Notes under the pieces: model-generated | Told to the model about the DNA's origin: nothing | Database searches by the model: none | The model's input: the letters and a program-made list of their open reading frames with translations, nothing else | Part shown: positions 58,998 through 64,000 of the stretch, one piece after another | Layout of the letters: the number at the start of each line of letters is the position of its first letter | How positions within the stretch are numbered: the first letter of the stretch is position 1 | Assembly (NCBI GenBank): GCA_019096065.1 | Contig: JAGUCH010000001.1 | Coordinates: forward strand, 5,084,001-5,148,000 | Direction: 5' to 3' | DNA: 64,000 nt | From: Paracyclopina nana | Lineage: Eukaryota; Arthropoda; Copepoda; Cyclopoida; Cyclopettidae | Translations under genes and position numbers: made by a program

Positions 58998-61900
58998 ATG
59001 TGCGCCCCCTCCAGGGCAAGGCACTTCTCCGCGCCAGCCACCCTCGAAAAGAACCCCGCGGGAGGCTGCTGCGACTCTATTCTGCCAAGGCTCACCCTCA
59101 AGAAGGCCTCGTCTTGCGTCAACCTGCGCCGCCAACTGATCCGCGAGGAGGGTGACCAGCCTCTCGTCCGAGTCGAGCTTCTGCAGCCTCCGCCCGAGCC
59201 GGCGACTCTCCTCATGCACGGGAGGCAGACCACCACGTGTCCCAGGACCATCAAGATGCATCGTGACAACGACCTTGATACCAGCTTTATACGATCTCGT
59301 GACTACTTGACGACGCACTCTCTCCTCCTCCTCGAAGATCCTCAGCCCTCCATGTTTCGGAGGCGGCTAGGACCCAACCGGCGGCTGCGCGGCCTTCGCC
59401 GACTATGGCAGCCCGGCCTTCCCGAGGCCGACCCCGTTACTACTACTGTTACCTCATCATCTTCCTCAGTTGCTAGTTCGTCCGACGACGACGACGATAA
59501 TTACTACCAGGAGCCGTTGCTTACTCCTAGATCACCTTGCAGCAGTCAGAGTAGGAGCTCAAATAACGATGACGACGGGCTGCAACCGTCTCCTCCGCTT
59601 GGTAAAAAGCCGTCATGGCTGTCCAAAGCTCCCTTCTCGTGTGCGGGGATACGAAGGGAGCTGCTGATCCAATGCTTCACGGTGACCCTGCTGCTGTCCA
59701 CTCTTTGCTCAGTCGAAGCTAAAAGTAAGACCTACCACAATTCACTTAATGGCTCGGACTTTCAACGTCTCCTTCATTTTTCAGTATGTTCCTCTAAGTC
59801 GATAAAACACTCTGTCAACAACTTCAAAGATCTGTCGGACTGCACCATCATTGAGGGCCACCTCATCATCGCTACCTTAGAAGAGAATGCAGTGATGAAC
59901 TACACGTTTCCGAACCTAACTGAAGTCACAGAATATGTGATCCTTTTTAAGGCTGATAATATTGTCACTCTCGAGCATATCTTCCCTAACCTAGCAATTA
60001 TTCGCGGCAACAAGCTAATCAAGGTACCATATTGAGTGCTTTCAATGAGCCAGCCGATATCCTTTTTTTCCGCAGGACTTTGCTCTCGTCATCTATCAGA
60101 TGAACAACATGAACGAGATCGGCCTCAAAAGCTTGACTCATATTTTGCGAGGTGGCGTTCGAATAGAAAAGAACCGGAACCTGTGCTACGTGAGCACCAT
60201 CAACTGGAAAATTCTCGTGAACCCCAAGTTTCACGAGATCATTCACATAGAAGTAACTATTTCATATAGCAGCGAAGCCCCTGTAACTCATGAGCCATTT
60301 TGCTTTGCAGGAAAACGAATACGATAATGTGTGTCCCAATGTCTGCTCTAACTGCTCCTCCATTGGCTCAGGTGAAGTGGCCAAGAAAGGCAATTGTTGG
60401 AGCCTTGGAAGCTGTCAACTTGGTGAGCTGAACTTTTCCGTAGGTTCTTTTGGGTGATTGCTTCACGATTAACAATTTCAGATCCTTACAACCTCCGTGT
60501 GAGTCACGACCCCGCGCTTGGCAGGTGTGACCCTCAGTGCATCGGTGGCTGCAATGGAACAACTCATTTAGACTGTGCTGCATGCGCTAACGTCATGGAT
60601 ATCATGAGTAGTGGCAGGAAAAATTGCATCAATAAGTGTCCAGATACTCTGTTGCTGGTAATTATCTATTGCTGTGATTGCTGCTCCAATAATGCTAATA
60701 ATGCTCTTGATGAATTTGCAGTACGAAAACTGGCGTTGCATAACTAAAGCTGACTGCACGAAGAAAATGTCGTACTACAACGCGGAAAATATCAATCAGG
60801 AGAGGCCTTACAAAATTTACATGGGGAATTGCCTCGAAAGTTGCCCTCCGGAGACCGAAGAAAAGCAAAGTGGTGACATTTGGACTTGCGAGGTACGTCT
60901 TCACTTTCTTCTATATCTAATTTTCTTAAACAACGTTTATGCAATTTGTAGAAATGTCACGAATGTGCCAAAGAGTGCCCCGGGCAAACAATCAGCAGTC
61001 TTGATGTTTTGACCAGATTTGCCGGTTGCACCAAAATCCTCGGTGACCTGATCATCCAAATTACCGGAAGTAAGCTAAATCTCCAACCTTTTTGTTGGGC
61101 TTCTTCTAGAGGACAATTTTTTTCGATTGCAGAAAATGTGGTGGATCAGTTGGAAGAGTACCTTGGAAGAGTAACAGTCATCACCGGTTCACTGAAGGTA
61201 GCCAGATCCTTCCCAATCGTCTCCCTGGACTTTTTCCGCAGCCTCCGAGAAATCACCGGCATCACCACTGCTGACACGCTGAAGAAATCTCATTATTCGT
61301 TGGAAATTCTCGAGAATGAAAATCTTCAAAATTTGTTCCCTTCCAAGGTTAAAATTACCTTTAAGAACGGTCCCAATGCCAGCCCTCAACCGGGTAAAGC
61401 GTTCATTCACTACAACCAGAAGCTTTGCCGCTCTGAGATCAAGAGGCTGCTCAACATCTCCGAAATGTTCGACCCTGGCCTGACATCAGCGGATATTTCA
61501 TACGGCACCAACGGTCACAAAAGCATGTGCAGTGAAAACTTGCTCAATCTCAAGGTTGAGCACTTGGAGGACATCCAAGGTCTTCAATTGACTTTTGACA
61601 ACTACCAGGAGACGATTGCCAAGGAGGGAAAAGCGGACTCTCGTGCTCTGCTCAACTACGAGATTCACTACCGAGAAATCTCGAGAGAAGCCTACGAGGC
61701 CAAAAGTGTGACAAAGTTTGGTGGTCGTGATGCTTGTGGCAACGATGAGTGGACCATCACTGATCACCAGCCAACTTTGAGTGTCATCAAGGACATCAAC
61801 GCTGAGGAGACTTGGCCGGTGGAAACCTCCATCATCACGGAGGGCATCAAGCCTTTCTCCTACTACGCCATTTTTGTCACCACGCTCATCATTCGCCAGG

Positions 61901-64000
61901 GCATTGAAGGCGGCGATGACATCAAATCGGCGGCCTCTGAAATCAAGTACTTCAAGACTCCCGAGGGCGACCCATCGATGCCTCAAACCATAGCAGTGAG
62001 GTCGAACAACTACTCGAAAGTAGATATTGAGTGGAGTGCTCCCGAGTTTCCGAATGGAATCATCAAATACTACCAAATCGAGGTTGAACACCATAAACTG
62101 AACGTGGAGCGCTTGCTGAACGTAAGACCCTATTGTGAAGATGACCAGTACATGATCAAGCCTGAACGACCGAAGGCAATCGATGGCAATACTCCATCTG
62201 TCAAGGACGGAAGCACTGGGTCTGGGGCCGTGGCTCCTGAAGGCTCGTGTGATTGTTCAAAGTGCCCAAAAAGTGGTAGTGAGGCTGGTGGGAAAAATCT
62301 GGATAAGGAAACCAAGGAGTCCGTGAGGGACGAGGAGATCAAATTCTACGACGAACTTCTCAACAGAGTCTACACCAAGGATATTCGGCCAATGGGGGAC
62401 ATCTTTCGCAAAAAGCGAAGCACTTTGTCGATTGGCAACTCCACAACCAACCTCATACCGGACGATGACTCCTTCGAGACCAACAAAGACCTTAAGGCTG
62501 AGGAATCTGTTCTCAAGAAGGAAATTGAATCCACGACACTCGTGTACAACATGTCCATCGAGGGTAGCAAAACGTCGTTCTCCATCATGAACTTGACTCA
62601 CTTCTCCAAGTACACCATCAAGATGAAAGCCTGCCAGGAGCGCACTAGACTCGATTATCTTGGCGTGGAGAGGCCAGTGTGCAGTGAAGTTGCTAGCCTT
62701 GACTTTCGCACAAGCAAGAAAGAGAATGCAGACAACATTCCTGGCACTGTGACATCAAGTCATGACAAGAACAATGGGTCCACTGTGTGGATCGAGTGGC
62801 CGGAGCCGAAGGACCCTAACCTGGCCATTGTGTACTACAAGGTTCGAATCAAGATGCAGCATGATCCATCAAAGTTCTATGAATCTTGCGTCACGGCCGC
62901 GGACTATGTGAGGGATGGCCGTCGTCACAAGCCCTCAGTGCAAGGCTCCTTTTTAGTGAGTGTAAAGGCAGTGTCATTAGCCGGGGCCGGAGAATGGACT
63001 GAAGAGGTCAGCGTAATTGTTAGCGAGAGGAGTGACCAACTCCTTTGGCTCATCCTCATTCCTGTCCTCGTTGTGGTTTGCGTGCTTATTGCAGTCTTTA
63101 CCCTTGTCTTCGTCAAGAAGCAGAGGCCGGAGATAATGAATCCTAATTACATGAAGGTAATTACAGCGGCGCCTTTTCAGCTCTATTTTGCTCACGTTCC
63201 TCCTACTCTTTCTAGTGGCATTTCGGCGAGTTTGAAATCGAAAGATCAAAGATCGAGCAAGGCGAGACTCTCGGCCAAGGCTCATTCGGAATGGTTTACC
63301 GTGGACTATACCACTCCTCTGAGGGAGATGTACCTTGTGCAATTAAGGAAGCTAAGGACGAGGAGTGGCGCGAGCAACTTTTGGGAGAGGCTTACAGAAT
63401 GAGGTAAAGCGCTTGTTCTATCGAAAAAAGGGACCATTTTGATGATTGTCATTTTTCGCAGGAATATCGACACTCCGCATGTAGTGAAGCTCATAGGAGT
63501 TGTCTCTGAACAATATCCTCAGTGGGTTATCCTCGAGTTGATGGAAAGAGGCGATCTCAAGCAATACCTTCGCAGTCTTAGACGCACTCCGCCCAGTCCA
63601 AGAGTAAGTTTCAGTACTTAATCAAGGTGATAGGAAAATATAACCCGTTCGCTTTTAGGATATTTTGGTGATGGCTTGCCAAGTGGCTGACGGAATGGCC
63701 TTCTTGTCCACGGTGCCTAACCCAAAAATAATCCACCGAGACCTGGCTGCTAGAAACTGCATGGTCAACAATGATATCGTTGTCAAAATCGGCGACTTCG
63801 GTCTAGCTCGTGACTTGGACTACGCCGAAGACTACTACAGGATGAAAGGCAGAGACCACATGCCAGTCCGTTGGATGTCGCCTGAATCCTTGACAGATGC
63901 TGTGTTCAGCACAGCCTCAGATGTATGGGCATTTGGCGTTGTGCTCTGGGAGATGGTGACGCTTGCGGAACAGCCCTACCAAGGCTTGACAAACGAGGAA
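58998..64000 (+). CDS. InR: Insulin-like receptor tyrosine kinase, 3' end cut by window edge
   Basis: Exons 58998-59724, 59785-60023, 60076-60252, 60311-60422, 60482-60657, 60722-60892, 60952-61069, 61133-63156, 63216-63403, 63462-63603 and 63659 to the edge give 1472 codons in phase. A leader of about 220 S/P/D-rich residues precedes the signal core [16 protein letters not shown], recalling the long N-terminus of fly InR. L1 starts [20 protein letters not shown]; a cysteine-rich region, L2 and fibronectin III modules follow. The alpha/beta cleavage site RKKR is at 62407-62418, the membrane helix at about 63040-63114 and the juxtamembrane NPNY at 63139-63150. The kinase has [17 protein letters not shown] (63734-63757), DFG (63794-63802) and activation-loop tyrosines at 63821, 63833 and 63836. 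The frame is open from 58881, but 58998 is the first ATG; 59214 and 59256 are alternatives. Confidence 0.95.

Noticed and set aside
1..64000. CRISPR arrays, operons, bacterial insertion sequences, rRNA genes
   Set aside because: None seen. All supported genes but one are spliced eukaryotic models, the exception being the kelch gene, of which one exon preceded by a splice acceptor is visible; direct repeats are not spacer-separated arrays.

Overview
The window is nuclear DNA of an animal, almost certainly an arthropod and probably a pancrustacean. The genes are split by GT-AG introns, mostly 50-100 bp long. They include a Cdep-type FERM/RhoGEF, a DIP/lachesin-type Ig protein and an insulin receptor with a long N-terminal leader. 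I cannot name the species. All exon models were read by eye from splice sites and reading phase. For every multi-exon model with a usable start, the exon lengths sum to a whole number of codons.

Layout. 113-1388 (-): FAD-dependent sarcosine-oxidase-like enzyme, cut by the left edge. 1961-20058 (-): Cdep/FARP, an 18 kb gene with FERM, FA, a very long disordered region, DH and two PH domains, plus an alternative last exon that would give a FERM-only protein. 23062-24185 (-): isopenicillin-N-synthase-like 2-oxoglutarate/Fe(II) oxygenase. 24641-25761 (-): sushi plus kelch-repeat protein, 5' end missing. 26194-30170 (-): unnamed protein with three unusual Ig domains followed by about 500 residues of charged helix. 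36447-38241 (-): DIP/lachesin-like Ig protein with a putative GPI tail. 42525-44845 (+): SHB/SHF-type SH2 adaptor. 45070-46073 (-): DCN1-like protein. 46589-47614 (+): WDR83/MORG1. 47924-49300 (+): PI5P 4-kinase. 49791-51894 (-): UBE2R/CDC34-type ubiquitin-conjugating enzyme. 57075-58255 (+): nucleoside hydrolase. 58998 to the right edge (+): insulin receptor, cut within the kinase domain.

The 42.5-52 kb and 57-64 kb segments are gene-dense, with head-to-head and convergent pairs and poly(A) signals 3-5 nt after three stop codons. The 30-36 kb and 38-42.5 kb segments are gene-poor and probably hold 5' exons and introns that I could not place. The 53.3-55.8 kb segment is repeat-rich: tRNA-derived heads, a duplicated body of about 470 bp, and long snap-back palindromes that look like one diverging non-autonomous repeat family.

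Functionally, several genes belong to growth-factor and phosphoinositide signalling (insulin receptor, SH2 adaptor, PIP4K, the MAPK/splicing scaffold WDR83, the RhoGEF Cdep). Two belong to cullin/ubiquitin control (DCN1-like, UBE2R). I see no evidence that they are co-regulated beyond shared promoters or shared 3' ends of neighbours.
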